This document shows positions 21,872-33,869 of a DNA stretch of 64,000 nt, piece after piece. Within the stretch, counting starts at the first letter, position 1, and the number at the start of each line of letters is the position of its first letter. This DNA comes from Saturnia japonica (Eukaryota; Arthropoda; Insecta; Lepidoptera; Saturniidae). Under the pieces are notes generated by a model. The model made no database searches and had not been told where the DNA came from. It saw only the letters and a list, made by a program, of their open reading frames with translations. The position numbers and the translations under genes were made by a program. The stretch lies in assembly GCA_033032175.1 (NCBI GenBank), contig CM065321.1, forward strand, positions 12,980,501 to 13,044,500, in the 5' to 3' direction.

Positions 21872-23652
21872 CACAAACACACGAGAGCGAGGAGACAGTT
21901 TTTTAATTATTCTCTGGCAATTCGATAATGTGCCTAAAGAGATAAAATAGTTAAGGTTAAAAAATTAAATAAATTTTAGTACATCCACCTATTATTTCTG
22001 AATACGTATCTGTATGGAGGGCGTCATTATCACGAAAATTACAATCAACCGGCTTTTGTCCATGAAGTTACTCGTCGTGGTCATCAGCCCGGAAGCCGGC
22101 AGCTGATGCCCACATTACATGTTCTGCATTAGGTATTGTTGTAAGCCACGATTTTAGAATGAATTCTCGTTTGTTTTATAGGGATACATTTAGTACCAGA
22201 TGTCCAAATAGGTTTCATAAGTTTCTGTTAACCGTACTATTCTTTCCCTTCTATAATTTCGTATTATCATGTATAGTTTTCTACCATAATATTTTGTGAC
22301 TTGATTTATCCTGATACCTGAAAATAGTTTTTTACATGTGTAACATCTTTTCTCTCGCTTTCCTGTAATCTATGGGACTGATTTCGTAAAAAGTGACGGA
22401 AGTGTGTAACAGGAAGCCGGGTAAGCGCGCGCTATTTTAATTGACTAATGAGCGCACGTGGTGGTAGAGTTAGCCGTCGGATGGCACCAAGCCATTTTCC
22501 GAGAGGTTGTTACTCTCAGTCAACGGTCTGTGCGTTTGTGTGACGAGACAGAGAAAGAAAAGTAGAGAAGGAGAACGCATCAGCTGTGCTTAATCTAGTA
22601 TTGTGTATAAAGTGTGCTATTATATAAATTTAATGTATACGAGTAAACTATATTAAGTCAGATGTTACCATCATATGCGACTACTGTACGGCTCGCTCGT
22701 TTTGTATTTAAATAGAGATCGTAATATATTCAAATAATTTAATGTCCGTAATTCCCATTATTCCGACATCCTTATATATAGGTACATTTAACACTCTGTG
22801 ATTGTTGGTGAAGGTGAAAAGTATTTTCGAAAATTGAATTTAATGAAAAACTATTTACGGTCAACCCAAGGTAGATTGACAAACTTGATCATTATAAGTA
22901 TAGACATAATTAAACATGTTGACAATTCTAAAGCCCAAAAATTGAGTTTGATGTACAAATAAATGGCATATAAAAATTGGCCGTCACGGGAAGCCCGGCA
23001 TATAGAAAAATGAAATATTAGTAGAGCTTTGTTAATAAAATGAAGCAACGGAGTGTCTAGTATGCGCACGCACACATGCAAGGGAGTCGTTTGGCGTTAC
23101 GGAATACGGTTTGATTTTACTACCAAGTCGCGCCAACAGATGTTTCATGTCAAAAAATGGGAACATTGAATTTTTTTAGTATAACAACAACGGGGGCGCA
23201 TGGTAATATTCGCGACTCATCGCCGAATATGCTAAAGGTTGAGATGTTTCCCTAAACGGATGAAACTGTGAGTACGGTATATTAATATAGAATAAGAATT
23301 ATATTATATGTTAAAAAAAAAACAAGACTGTGGAGCGATATTACAAGTTTCATTACTAATATGTTCTGCGTTAGATATTGATAAATTGAGCCGCAGCTCG
23401 CAATACACATGTATAAAAATCGATGTGTTACGATTGCTATTTCACGGGTAGTGCCTCGGTTTGTCCCCACTAGACACCCATACACTCAAGAGAAATAAAT
23501 AAAACAAAATACTTTTTTGTAAAATATTTTTTCTCAATTGTATATCATGTATCTTCATTACTTTTAAAAAGCATCGTTCCCATAGTTTCAACGGTGACCG
23601 TCTTGCTTTTTTTCCAAGAGAAAGAATGAGTGAAATGGTTTTTATACCATAA
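21870..23652. other. No gene recognised
   Basis: A CpG-richer block at 22380-22590 (GAAGCCGGGTAAGCGCGCGC; GAGAGGTTGTTACTCTCAGTC) could be an LTR or old exon, but I see no reading frame or boundary to support either. The remainder is AT-rich. Confidence 0.35.
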
Positions 23653-23833
23653 TGTTATAAAGCTCCAGATATTGTTTGTTTGAACGCGCTAATCTCTGGA
23701 ACCACCTGTCAAATTTGAAAAATTATTATTTACTTTTAAAGTCTATTTATTTAATACTATATATTTTCACGCTACGACTTTAAGGAGCGAAACAGTAACG
23801 ATGAATATTAAGCAATATGTCGTTTTATTTACT
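23653..23833 (+). mobile_element. Helitron-like element, 5' fragment
   Basis: GTTATAAAGCTCCAGATATT, GTTTGTTTGAACGCGCTAAT, CTCTGGAACCACCTGTC...TTTTCACGCTACGACTTTAAGG follows the 5' half of the 57.3-kb element. It is cut by a minus-strand jockey-type tail at about 23834. Confidence 0.65.
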
Positions 23834-24004
23834 ATACTGTTAGCCTTATGTGCTCTGGAGTCTCAGGCGGGTTTTACAGCTTCACCATGTCTTGTGGGAG
23901 AGCGCTTAAGGTGGCAACGTCTTCTCGAAATCGTGGTAACATTCTCAAGGGTACCAAAGTGGCCGAACCTCGGCTTGAGCTGTTACCGTTCTTTCAATTT
24001 TAGG
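23834..24004 (-). mobile_element. Jockey-type LINE 3' tail nested in a Helitron-like fragment
   Basis: TACTGTTAGCCTTATGTGCT, then TTTTACAGCTTCACCATGTC, then ACCAAAGTGGCCGAACCTCG, GCTTGAGCTGTTACCG match the reversed 3' end and untranslated region of the LINE at 15857-17160. The copy has lost its poly(T) and is diverged. Confidence 0.75.
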
Positions 24005-25119
24005 TAAGTACGGGAAATGAGAACAACTACACGATATACGAACATAGCTTTAGTATAGCTCAGCTCTCAGCTAGTAAAGTATAAACTTGTCGTTATCTGC
24101 AGTTTCTTAGCTGATGTAGAATTTCAAAACGATTGAATAAGGACGACAAAGATCTCCCCGGGACAAGTTATCTCTAAATTCGGTTTCACGCTCTACTTTT
24201 ATGAAAAATTAATAAACAAACAAGCGAGATAAACAAGTTTAGCTTTTAAAATATTTTTAGCAGTGTTCTTGTATCTTCATTTCTTTTAAAGTATAATATT
24301 AAAAAAAATACGGATACATACGGCAATAGATCCACAAGACCAAATAAACCTTTATGGTTGTATATTAATAACTAATATTTGGGGGAACGAGCCTCGCTCG
24401 ATGTCTTGTACAACAGAAAAACACAACAATGTAGGTAAATGTGGAAAGTAAAATATTATCTAAATACAAAAATTGCATCTAAATCAATTTCACATACTTA
24501 TATATTAATTTATAAATCTGTAGTTCTGTCTATAATATGTATTTTTTTTATTTTCCTGATGAACATCCTACATAAAGGACACTTCGTTAATATGCTCAAA
24601 AAGGGCTTGAGCGATTTTTTATGATATCTTGTACACGGGAAGCGTATGTCTTTGCTGAAATAATAGGCTATAAGAATTGCTAACATTTCGAGGCATTTAT
24701 TTAAATTAAAAATATTTACATTTCTCATATGTTTTTCCGACTCAAACGAAAAACGTAGGTTATTCCATAATTAATATGCTGTAAGAATCGTCATTAATAC
24801 TTTTAGAAATCTTTAAAAAAGATTTTTCTTATATTTTAACCGATTTTGATGAAATTTTATAAAGGGGAAGTATTTATTAATTAATTATGTTATATGAATT
24901 ATTATTTTATGTAGTGTAGGTGTAAATATACTAGAATTTCTTACTTAATAGTATTCCATTATGCCAGTATAGTTCACATTAATTAGAGTTTACCTATCAA
25001 GAGTACACTTAAATACTATATATAAATATATCCCATAATTTAAATTTCATATAGACCCTCAATTGACGAATGACATATAATATTTCTAGTGTACAATTTG
25101 CATTAAAATCGACTGACAA
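24005..25119. other. AT-rich intergenic DNA, no gene seen
   Basis: Short frames at 24439-24728 on both strands are low complexity. No repeat ends were identified. Confidence 0.45.
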
Positions 25120-25725
25120 TGGTTTTAGGGTTCCATACCACAAAAGGAAAAAAGGAACTCTTATAGGATCACTTCGTTGTCCGTCAGTCTGCATATTTTA
25201 AGACTCGCAAAGGGAATAAAAACCTATAGGGTACTTCCAGTTGACCTAGAATCATGAAATTTGGCTCGAAGCAATGTTATATAGCATAACTAAAGGAAAA
25301 CATCCGAAATACTTAATTATGTAGTTACATCCCAAACAAAAAAACATAATAGTTTTACTATTACAAACTTATTTGCAGTAGGTAAACTGACTGCGGCATA
25401 TGTCGATGTATGGGGCCAATAGTTTTCCAACGGCAAAGTTAAGTTTGTCTCTCAATATAGTTTATTTTTTCTTTAGAATTGTTCGGTGCTTTTTCAGTAA
25501 TGTTACCTAATTATTTGGTGAATATGGCTGTACAATTACGAATCCCTCGGTGCACGAGTCTGACTAGCACATGGCTGTTTTTTTTTACGATTTCTAAAAT
25601 TATGATTGACAATTCTTATAGCTTGTCAATCTTGGAATGACTTTTTCTTTCCGTGCACAAAATTTTATGAGAATCAGTCAAGCCGTTTATGAGTATATCC
25701 GGACATACAAACAGACAGGCATACC
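25120..25725 (+). mobile_element. RTE-like SINE/LINE fragments
   Basis: GGGTTCCATACCACAAAAGG...CGTTGTCCGTCAGTCTGC and TCCCTCGGTGCACGAGTCTG, ACTAGCACATGGCTG are the usual start and end blocks of a common lepidopteran RTE-type repeat. A second block (AAATTTTATGAGAATCAGTC...GTATATCCGGACATACAAAC, AGACAGGC) follows. The reverse of that block is at 33040-33175. Confidence 0.55.
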
Positions 25726-28589
25726 AATCTTTGTACTTAAAGTAAACAGACAGAACTATGAATTTATTGATATAAATTACTGCTTCCACACGATTATTTA
25801 TGCCTACTCCTACATTTGTCGGTCTATTCTCATTAAAACTTGTAATGATTTATTAAAAATGAAGTGAATAAATTATGCCATTTATGTGGCAAGTAAAGCA
25901 AAGTCTAAGAACTTATAAGGTTAAAATATAAACTAGGAACCATCAAAGTATTGGCCTCTCGCCTTTCTTTAAACTAACATCGCGTCGGTATATGAGGAAC
26001 TTATTTTATGTAACATTTTGTACATATATCAAGTGGTAATACCCAAAAGTTTGTATAAGTTTTACATAATTAATTTAAAAGATCTACATCAAACAGCCAA
26101 GACAAAGTCTCGAATACTTATCTACTTATGTATGAAACATTAATAACTATGAATTACATCTTTGCCGTTACTCACAATGAGATTACATTAAATATTTATA
26201 AGCCCTCAACATTTTAATATCAAAAGCTTCGGAATAATACCATACATAAAATAATTTACACTGTTTCAAAGTTCTTTTTTGTGGAATTCAAATGCTTTAT
26301 GTTTCATTATAAATAATGATTCAGTTTTTCTTTTATTTCTACTGAAACTATGTTATGAGCAAACGTAACCAAATAGCCGAATTTGGCACAAGCTTAGTAA
26401 ATCTGCAGATAGCCTGGCTTCGCTCAGGTTTAGCAAAATTGTAATTACTTAGTCTTTTATGGTTTGGGGCTTCAAAATTGTCCCTGTAAGCACATCATAA
26501 AGTATATCATTAATAGAAATCCAATAAGGAAATTAATGGGTCGTAGATAGGTGACGAATTTCTAGAATTGCATTATAATCTAAGAACAGAAATACTTCTG
26601 AATAACCGACAGCTAAGATCATGTCCTGATAGGCAATAAAAGGTTAAAAGAAAAATCCCCTAACACTCCGTTATCTTTTACGATAATAATATCGAATATT
26701 AACAGAGAGATAATATAATCTGAAAAGTTGTATGCAGGAATATTACAGAAAAAAAAACTTCGTTATTGCAAAGTGTCGGTACCTAGTAACAGAACATCTC
26801 TCTCCTCAGTATAAGCGGTGAAGATATTAAACTTGTGTGCTTCAAACCGATCGATCCAAAAGCCCAAGTTATTTAACAGTTAATGTACTCTAACTTAATT
26901 GGCCAAAACAAACTACTCCCAGCGGAACTCTAACGAAGAATTTTAGACGGCAGGTAAACCATTAAGATACCTGAGTAATACTGGGTACGTTTGTCGGCAA
27001 TTTGTCAAAAAGATAAAGCTCTACGTGAGCGGAGTTATCTAAAACATCATTTGTCTTGCTGAATAATTACAGACAATTTCTTTAGGAACTGAAAACCTAA
27101 ATTTGTTCACAAAAATTGTCGAGTTTTGAACTAAAGAATAACTTGTCGAATCAGACTCTTGCTAAAATTGACTTAGCTAATAAAACATATACGTATAACA
27201 AAAGTTGGAATTCTGTAGATGGTGATCATGTAGAATATAATTTTGCATCATGTCTAAGTGCTTATAAATTTAACCAGACCAGAAATAGAAAACGCCTATC
27301 AGCGTGCAAAAATGCACTTACCATAGTACATAAGTTTTGTATAGTAGACAAAGTAGCATCAGTATTGGATTAAGAAAATCTCTAATAAAAAAAGTAATTT
27401 GCTAATCAACAAAAAGTTCCAGAAGATTAGTTTCAAAATCAAAACTGTATTCCGATTGTGAGTCGACCTCGTATTATAAGAGGGAAGTAAGCTATGAATA
27501 AATTTACCGTGCTTCGTTACTACCAAGAATTGGCTGAAGTGAGTTGCTCGGAATGAGCTCTCGACGCGGCGCCGCGCGGCGTCTCTCCGCGCAAATTATT
27601 TTATAGACCGTCGCTCGATAGATAAACAAAAATGGATTGAATTTGCCGCAAGTACTTTATATACACTTTTCCATTTCATAGTCCTGCAGGCTATAATTTT
27701 TATGATGCATATTCACGCGATGTTGCTCCATCGGATTGTGATGCTAATTTTTAGATGCATATTTTGATGCTGATAGAGTACAGATGATAAATTGTATCTC
27801 TAGGGACATACCACGCGTCGTGATTTTATTTGCTATCAGATTGGTGATATGCAATTTGTAGTTTGTATAACGAAAAAAATCGCGAGCTTTAAAAAAATTA
27901 AATATCAACTTTAAAATTTAATAATACTTATAATGTCAATGCTTAACGGGAAAAATAACAGTTTTAACCATTTTGGAATTTTAAATATTTGGAGCGACTT
28001 TTTAAACATTTTTAATTGGAGTTGACTTATAGTGAGCATTTTTAAAACGTTTTAAAATAATATAATATTAAGTTCATGAAAGAAGTAAAAAAAATTTAAT
28101 AGTAAAAAGTAAAAAAAAATTATACACGTGCCTTCATTTGTAGAGAGGAGTTTTATTTACCTTTGCCCAATATAAAGGGTGTTTATTTATTAATGTAATG
28201 TAAGTACCTAGTTATTTAAACAACTTGATTTTAAATTACCTAAATAAACATACTAACGTTGATTAATTCACAAATGGTTCATTCATAATACAATTGTTTT
28301 AAGCACTTATTATTATCCTATGAAATTTTAAACGACTCGCTTTAAATAAATAATAAATTAAAAAGTAACGCCAATTATTTACTTGAAATAATAATGTTAA
28401 ATAAGAATTCAATCATTCACTGAGATTGTAACTGGGCGTGCTATCTTAACTACAATCAGTTTTGAATGTTTCTTACAACTCCATTTCAATACTCTTGAGT
28501 ACCTAGTCTTGAGGCTGAGACCTCTTTCAATGTACCACCATCTTATTACAACATTTATGCCGAAATGTTTTAATTCTACTCATAAATAC
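25726..28589. other. No gene recognised; short GC-rich palindrome at 27565
   Basis: A truncated E-like fragment lies at 26400-26445 (ATAGCCTGGCTTCGCTCAGG). A 12-bp perfect palindrome CGCGGCGCCGCG lies at 27565-27576 in a small CpG-rich patch (27530-27615). The 85-codon frame at 27116-27373 has no recognisable motif. Confidence 0.4.
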
Positions 28590-28780
28590 CTTTGTCATCA
28601 CTAACATCATCTTGGCAAAGTTACGGCACTGCGGCTGATGGTAAGCACAGTATGATTTAAAATAACGGCGACCACCGAGAGATTGATAATCCATCGACGG
28701 TTGTCACTGTCATGTCAGCATGCAAGCATCTCAGCAGTTGGATTTCTGGATTGATCATGTGCATTGTGGTAGCGACTTTG
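28590..28780 (-). repeat. Interspersed repeat with CTGATGGTAAGCACAG motif, copy 1
   Basis: GCACTGCGGCTGATGGTAAG, CACAGTATGAT...ATAATCCATCGACGG...ACTGTCATGTCAGCATGC corresponds to 45450-45560 (GTACTGCTTCTGATGGTAAG; TATAATCCATCATCAGTA; CTACCATGTCGGCCTG). Both are probably LINE-derived. Confidence 0.6.
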
Positions 28781-28784
28781 TTCA

Positions 28785-28861
28785 ATCAAGTCCGGTGAAG
28801 CTTTAAAAGCCGTCAGAGGCTCCAGGGCCTAAGGCTAACATTATAGTCAGTTAAAAAAAAA
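28785..28861 (+). mobile_element. Jockey-type LINE 3' tail, short copy
   Basis: TCAAGTCCGGTGAAGCTTTA, AAAGCCG...GGCTCC, GGGCCTAAGGCTAACATTAT, AGTCAGTT and A10. This is only about 77 bp of the LINE end, inserted directly after the preceding repeat. Confidence 0.8.
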
Positions 28862-30439
28862 ACTTAGTTCAGTACAAATTCTTACCACCCCTATTTTTTA
28901 CTGGATATACACCGATTGATCCTGGAACTTGGCATGCTTAGCCGTGCTATTAAGGACATCTAGACGTTCACAATAATGCCTTGTACCGCCACCCAGAAAC
29001 TACGATAGACGTCAATAAATATTTCATAGACAGAAAATACTGGCCATTCCAATCTGGTTTTAAAATCTTTTAACTTCCTGTAGTTTAAAAATGATATTGA
29101 ATAAGGCAATAAACGCAATTTATTTACTTTAAAGCATATAAAATAATGTTTTGATAGTATGATAATAATGAAATCAAATAATTTTATATTTTCATTAGAA
29201 TTATAATATAATAATTTATTACGACTCGTCATGTCTCGAATAATGGTTATGCCATTGATTCTTCAGCGAAATTTGGAATGTGGCCAATACAACCTCATCA
29301 AAACTTTGCCTTAGCGGTTCCATTCGAAAATCGTGCAGACCAAATATATTTTGAAGAAAATAACTTAAGGCTTCCAAGTCATTGATCATAAAATATAAGT
29401 AAATAATTACGTTTTGTATTGATTGATAACAACAACTAGCTGACTTGTACGAATATTTTGCACGATATAGAATGTAAACTAACAGCTGTCCTGTTACATT
29501 AATATGTATTTTGTAATCAACAGATGGCATTTCTAATAAAAAGATTTTTCATTAATAGCGGGAAACAGCTTTATAATGATATCTAAATCATTGTTTTTGA
29601 TGATTAATTAAGAAGGATATCGCGTTGCCAAAAAAAACATATTTGAGAAATAATAATATATAGATAATACAGATAATGTTGACTAAAGTCACTAAAGTGT
29701 CTGCTATTTAAGAATCTTTAGTCGTCGAGGCTCCAAACCTCGGTCATGGGAGTTGTTATTTTAGACATTTGACTATTGACATTTGACAACAATGACAGAG
29801 TACTAATTATCTTACAATTGTTAAAAGTATTAATTTAACTTGGCATATAAACATTTACAAACGTTACATAGACTGCTTGGCAATAATACACAAAGCTTTT
29901 AAATTTCTCTTAGACACACCAGATTTTAAAGTTTATTATGTTCCATTTATAGCTGGTGTCAGGTACTTTTCTCGTTTTATTGTCAGTAATAAACTGCGGG
30001 AGACTACAATAAAACTGTTGTTACTTTTTCGTCCGGTTTTACTTTTTGCGATGTCATTAGGAATAAAACATTTTTTTACGTTTTAAAGTACCTTCTATTG
30101 TGAATATTAGTAGATTACGTTAGATATCTACGTTAATGTAACGTTGAAATTTTGTTGAAGTACAGCGGACACCAATTACTAATGTGAGTTAGGCATTTAA
30201 GATTATTTATGAGACGAAAGAAAATGTCATGGTAGTCGATTCTTTTGGACCGGCGGCGCCGTAATATCAATTCGATATCTGCAATGTATCTGTATGTAGC
30301 AATGTTTTTTTTTGGGAATACGCGTACATTTACTATCGGCTGACGGTAAATTTAAATTTCATAGGTAAATCTGAACGCTTGAGGAATATTCTTGTCTTAT
30401 AAATGGTGAAAATATACAAGAGTTATATGTAATTTCTCA
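28862..30439. other. AT-rich intergenic DNA, no gene seen
   Basis: Minus-strand frames at 28960-29232 and 29219-29530 (90 and 103 codons) start with ATG but show no motif I know and are rich in AT-biased residues. They are left unannotated. Confidence 0.4.
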
Positions 30440-30560
30440 GCATCTGAAAACGCCAATACTTCGTGAGCTGCCATGGTGATAAAACTCGTAACTTCCTTTG
30501 AGAGGAGGCCTCATTGCCCAGCAATGGAACATTTACGGGCTAGTATTATTATTATTATGA
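30440..30560 (+). pseudogene. RTE-type LINE, extreme 3' coding end
   Basis: GAGAGGAGGCCTCATTGCCC, AGCAATGGAACATTTACGGG, CTAGTATTATTATTATTA corresponds to the common RTE ending EEAFAQQWDIYGL followed by a short (ATT)n tail, with a 2-base insertion after GAGGCCT. Only the terminal part is recognisable. Confidence 0.65.
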
Positions 30561-30949
30561 GAGTAATCTAATTTAGGCAAATACGGACAGTTCGACAAAC
30601 TCTTCAATATTAAATTAGCTATTTAGTAAAGACCTTCAGTTTAGCGACTTTCTTTCTCTGTTATTGTTAGCTGTGCGAGTTCTGTCTAATTGAATAAGAT
30701 TTAATTATCTGATTTCGAACTATCCACAAATTCATCAAAGTACACCTAACTGTCAAATTAATTCCCTAACGAGTGACTGCTCGAGGGTGTCATACTGGTG
30801 TATTGACATGTATGCCATTAATTATTGCAAAATCGTTACTGTTCGAGAATCATTAGAGTTATGTAACATGATACGAAACATTTCAATAATTAATACGTGT
30901 CTGTATGTAATGATATATTCTATGAGTTATCGGTTTCACGATGATAGTA

Positions 30950-31310
30950 CTATGTACTTTAAAAACTTAGGTAGCACAATAACACAATAACAAAAGTGTG
31001 ACTTAGACAACGAAATAAACAGCAGGATAGGAGCTGTCGCTGCAACTCTTGGTAAATTGCGGTCAAAACTATTTCGTTCGCATGACCTGATGATTTATTA
31101 AGGTCAGTGTGTATATGGCCACTGTTTTGCCAAACCTCCTCTACTTGTCTGAGACGTGGGTTTTATAACGGAAGCACATTGGAATATTTGACAGATTTCA
31201 TCTACATGCTTACGGGATATCATGAACATCAGATGGTCGGACCGAGTTCGGAACTCGAATATACTAAGGCGTGCAAGCGTCGGCGGCAATGATGTATGGT
31301 AAGAGAGACG
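30950..31310 (+). pseudogene. RTE-type reverse transcriptase fragment, frameshifted
   Basis: Adjacent frames together give FKNLGSTITQ, then [20 protein letters not shown], a YGH/KPPLLV/ETW-like stretch, then [20 protein letters not shown] and ASVGGNDVW. This is the order found in the C-terminal half of RTE-like polyproteins (FKYLGS, DxEIxxRI, LYGCETW, IRWxDRxxNxEVLxRA). Several stops and frameshifts make it inactive. Confidence 0.75.
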
Positions 31311-31799
31311 ATGGTGAGAGAGAGGGACGATATAAGAGACGAGACGATTTTAAGATCAGACCATCTATGGTCATATTTACAGTTCTGTTGGTGGAATAAC
31401 ATGCCCGAAATGCGCTCGTACCTTCATCAACATAATTGGGTACAGTAGTCACTACAAAGCTCACCAAAGAGCAGAACAACAATGCCCTGACTAAGTTAAT
31501 TTTGTGCAAATTCAGGAAATAAAAAGTCGCTATCGCTGAAATCGGCCAGGGTGACACACACAAAACACTCTTTGGTGTTTGATTATATAAACTGCAATTA
31601 ATTTACTCTAGGCCTTGTTAAGTAACTTCCAAACAAGTGCTAAATTTCAACCGGAAGATGAATTTAACCCGGTTTATCTTTGTTATAATTTTTTTTTGTG
31701 ATAATTTTGGCCAGTTTCTCTATAATATCGTATTGGGTTTAGTTCGAAACATACAAAGAAATGATATTGTCATATAACATTGCGAGAACTTAATTTTTC
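31311..31799. other. No gene recognised
   Basis: The minus-strand frame at 31264-31563 (99 codons) partly overlaps the LINE relic and shows no other motif. Confidence 0.4.
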
Positions 31800-31990
31800 A
31801 TTCAGATGAAATATATCCACTACTGGGCATAGGCCTCCTCCAAAGATAGTCACAATGACTAGTCCTGCGTAGCTCGCATCCAGTAGTATTTGCAGCATTC
31901 CTGCAATCTTCACCAGGTCCTCGGTCCACCTTGGTCTTCCAATCCGTGGTTGCCACTCTCTTCAGCCAGGTCTTATCTTAGTCGTGCGTA
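31800..31990 (-). pseudogene. RTE-type LINE C-terminal relic
   Basis: On the minus strand, one frame with interspersed stops gives GPRTW, RLQECCKYYWMRATQD, SLEEAYAQ and W, matching the RTE end RPxxRWTDDLVKIAGxxWMRAAQDRxxWxxLGEAYxQQW. The stops at three positions show it is dead. Confidence 0.7.
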
Positions 31991-33039
31991 TGTTCGTGAA
32001 ATGCTACTCTATCTCTTACCTGGTGTCATAAAAGGTGACTAAGAGATTAGTCCAAAGACCGACATCAGCATATTTCGAGTTTCATAACCAAAGCGTGATT
32101 GCCATCCTACTGGTTAAAACGTTAACGAAATTATCTTCAATTTTTTGCCATTAACTTTCTCAGCTAAATTAACTCAAGGTTTATATCGTTAGACTGTAAA
32201 GTGTAAAGATCACGATCTTCCATGTGATAATATTCTGAAAAGTTATAATACGACTTTTCTCATACAAACATAATATACAAATTTATAAATATGCCCATTA
32301 GTTTTATTGTAATACCTACAACGACAATGACGTACTTTGGGAAAGTTTAAATTAGTGCATCATGAAAAGGCTTTGCCCAACGAAATATCACATCACACAT
32401 TTGCGCTTACAGCGGTTTTACAGTACAAGTTTATATTAATAGCCATGCTCAAGCCTGGAAGCCTGGCTCTATGTGGGAACGTTCTGGCAATTTTACTGTA
32501 TTCATGCTAAATTACTTACATTTTGCGTCGCAATGTTTTGGTTTTGGCTCAGACGAGTAACGTATTACCTAAATTCTATTAAATACTGTTCTATAATTTT
32601 TGTTAAGATAACAAAATGGGCATAAATTTCATGTAACAGAAATGAGAAAGCTTAAACGGGCTGGTGGAGTAACTGTTAAGGATAAAGTAAGAAATGAGCA
32701 AATTCGAGAAAACTTTAAAGTGTCGAACATCGGCGAGAATATTGCTGTTAAGCGTCTTTTGATACAATAAATGACAAAATCTATTATTTAGAGAAATAAT
32801 TTTTTTTAGAAATAAGCCGTGAGCCATGTAATTAATAAGGAGGGACCATGACGATGGAATTACACGTTGAAATAACACAACTACGCCAAGAGAGGCGCAT
32901 TAAGACTAGGACGGCAGATACCAAAAGGCGTACCTAACAAATGAGCCTTGGGAATAGAAGTCTGTCTGTACGTGTAATATTTTTCCCAAATTTCCGAACA
33001 GAGGTATACTATGAAAAGGACACGATTATGCCCTTAATT
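31991..33039. other. AT-rich intergenic DNA, no gene seen
   Basis: The 91-codon minus-strand frame at 32603-32878 has no recognisable motif. No repeat boundary was found. Confidence 0.45.
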
Positions 33040-33175
33040 TTTTTTTGCGTGTCATCTGTCTGTATGTCCGGATTCAACTCAAAAACAATTTGACCAATTC
33101 TTATGAAATTTTTTACAGTTGATAGGGTATAAGAATTATCAATAATATTTTGTTTAAAGAAAAGGTAAAAAAATT
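33040..33175 (-). mobile_element. RTE-like SINE fragment
   Basis: The reverse complement carries CATAAGAATTGGTCAAATTG and GAATCCGGACATACAGACAG, matching the second block at 25660-25725. Confidence 0.5.
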
Positions 33176-33869
33176 ATCTTAACTGATTTTTATGATATTT
33201 TGCTCACGAGGAGTTTCAAGTTATTCCATCGAAATCCATCCATAGAAATTGCAAAAAAAAAAATCCTAAATATATATTTTTAGCAAAAAAATTGTCCATT
33301 GAATCATAAATTTTCGCCAAATGGATAATTAATTTTGAATTAAATATAAAAATTGAAACAAATTCAATCCAGACCTTCACAAGACAGTAAGTTGATCATT
33401 AGTGATAAGACTGATAAGGCCCCTTGAATAATTCCTCTGCTAAGCCTCAAGACTGTAATAAATACTATGAAATAACCATGAAACAAAGTTTGATATTTTC
33501 TATGCAAATAACTATGAAATAGTTGATTGGTATGAAGTTTGATAATAAACAATCCGTATTATATTAATAATAAATAAAATAAAAAGACTTACAATAATTG
33601 CAGGGTTGAACGTTTGACAGCTGCCAAGCTGACGTACCTCACTGTCAGGCTGTAATATGAATTATTAATGACAAGTGAAGTTCAATCAGCTTACAGTAAA
33701 ACATTTATGAGTTCATGTTAATCTAGGTAATAACGAGATGAATAATGTGTATATTGTTACTGTATAAGTGAAGGTTTTATGTTTGTTAATTTTATAAAAT
33801 TAATTCAGGATCTGTAATTAGGATTGTCGGTAAAAAATTAAACAAATACTATGTCTATGAGATTTGTTT

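Noticed and set aside
27116..27373. 85-codon frame with several lysines and asparagines
   Set aside because: No recognisable motif. Composition fits random AT-rich sequence.
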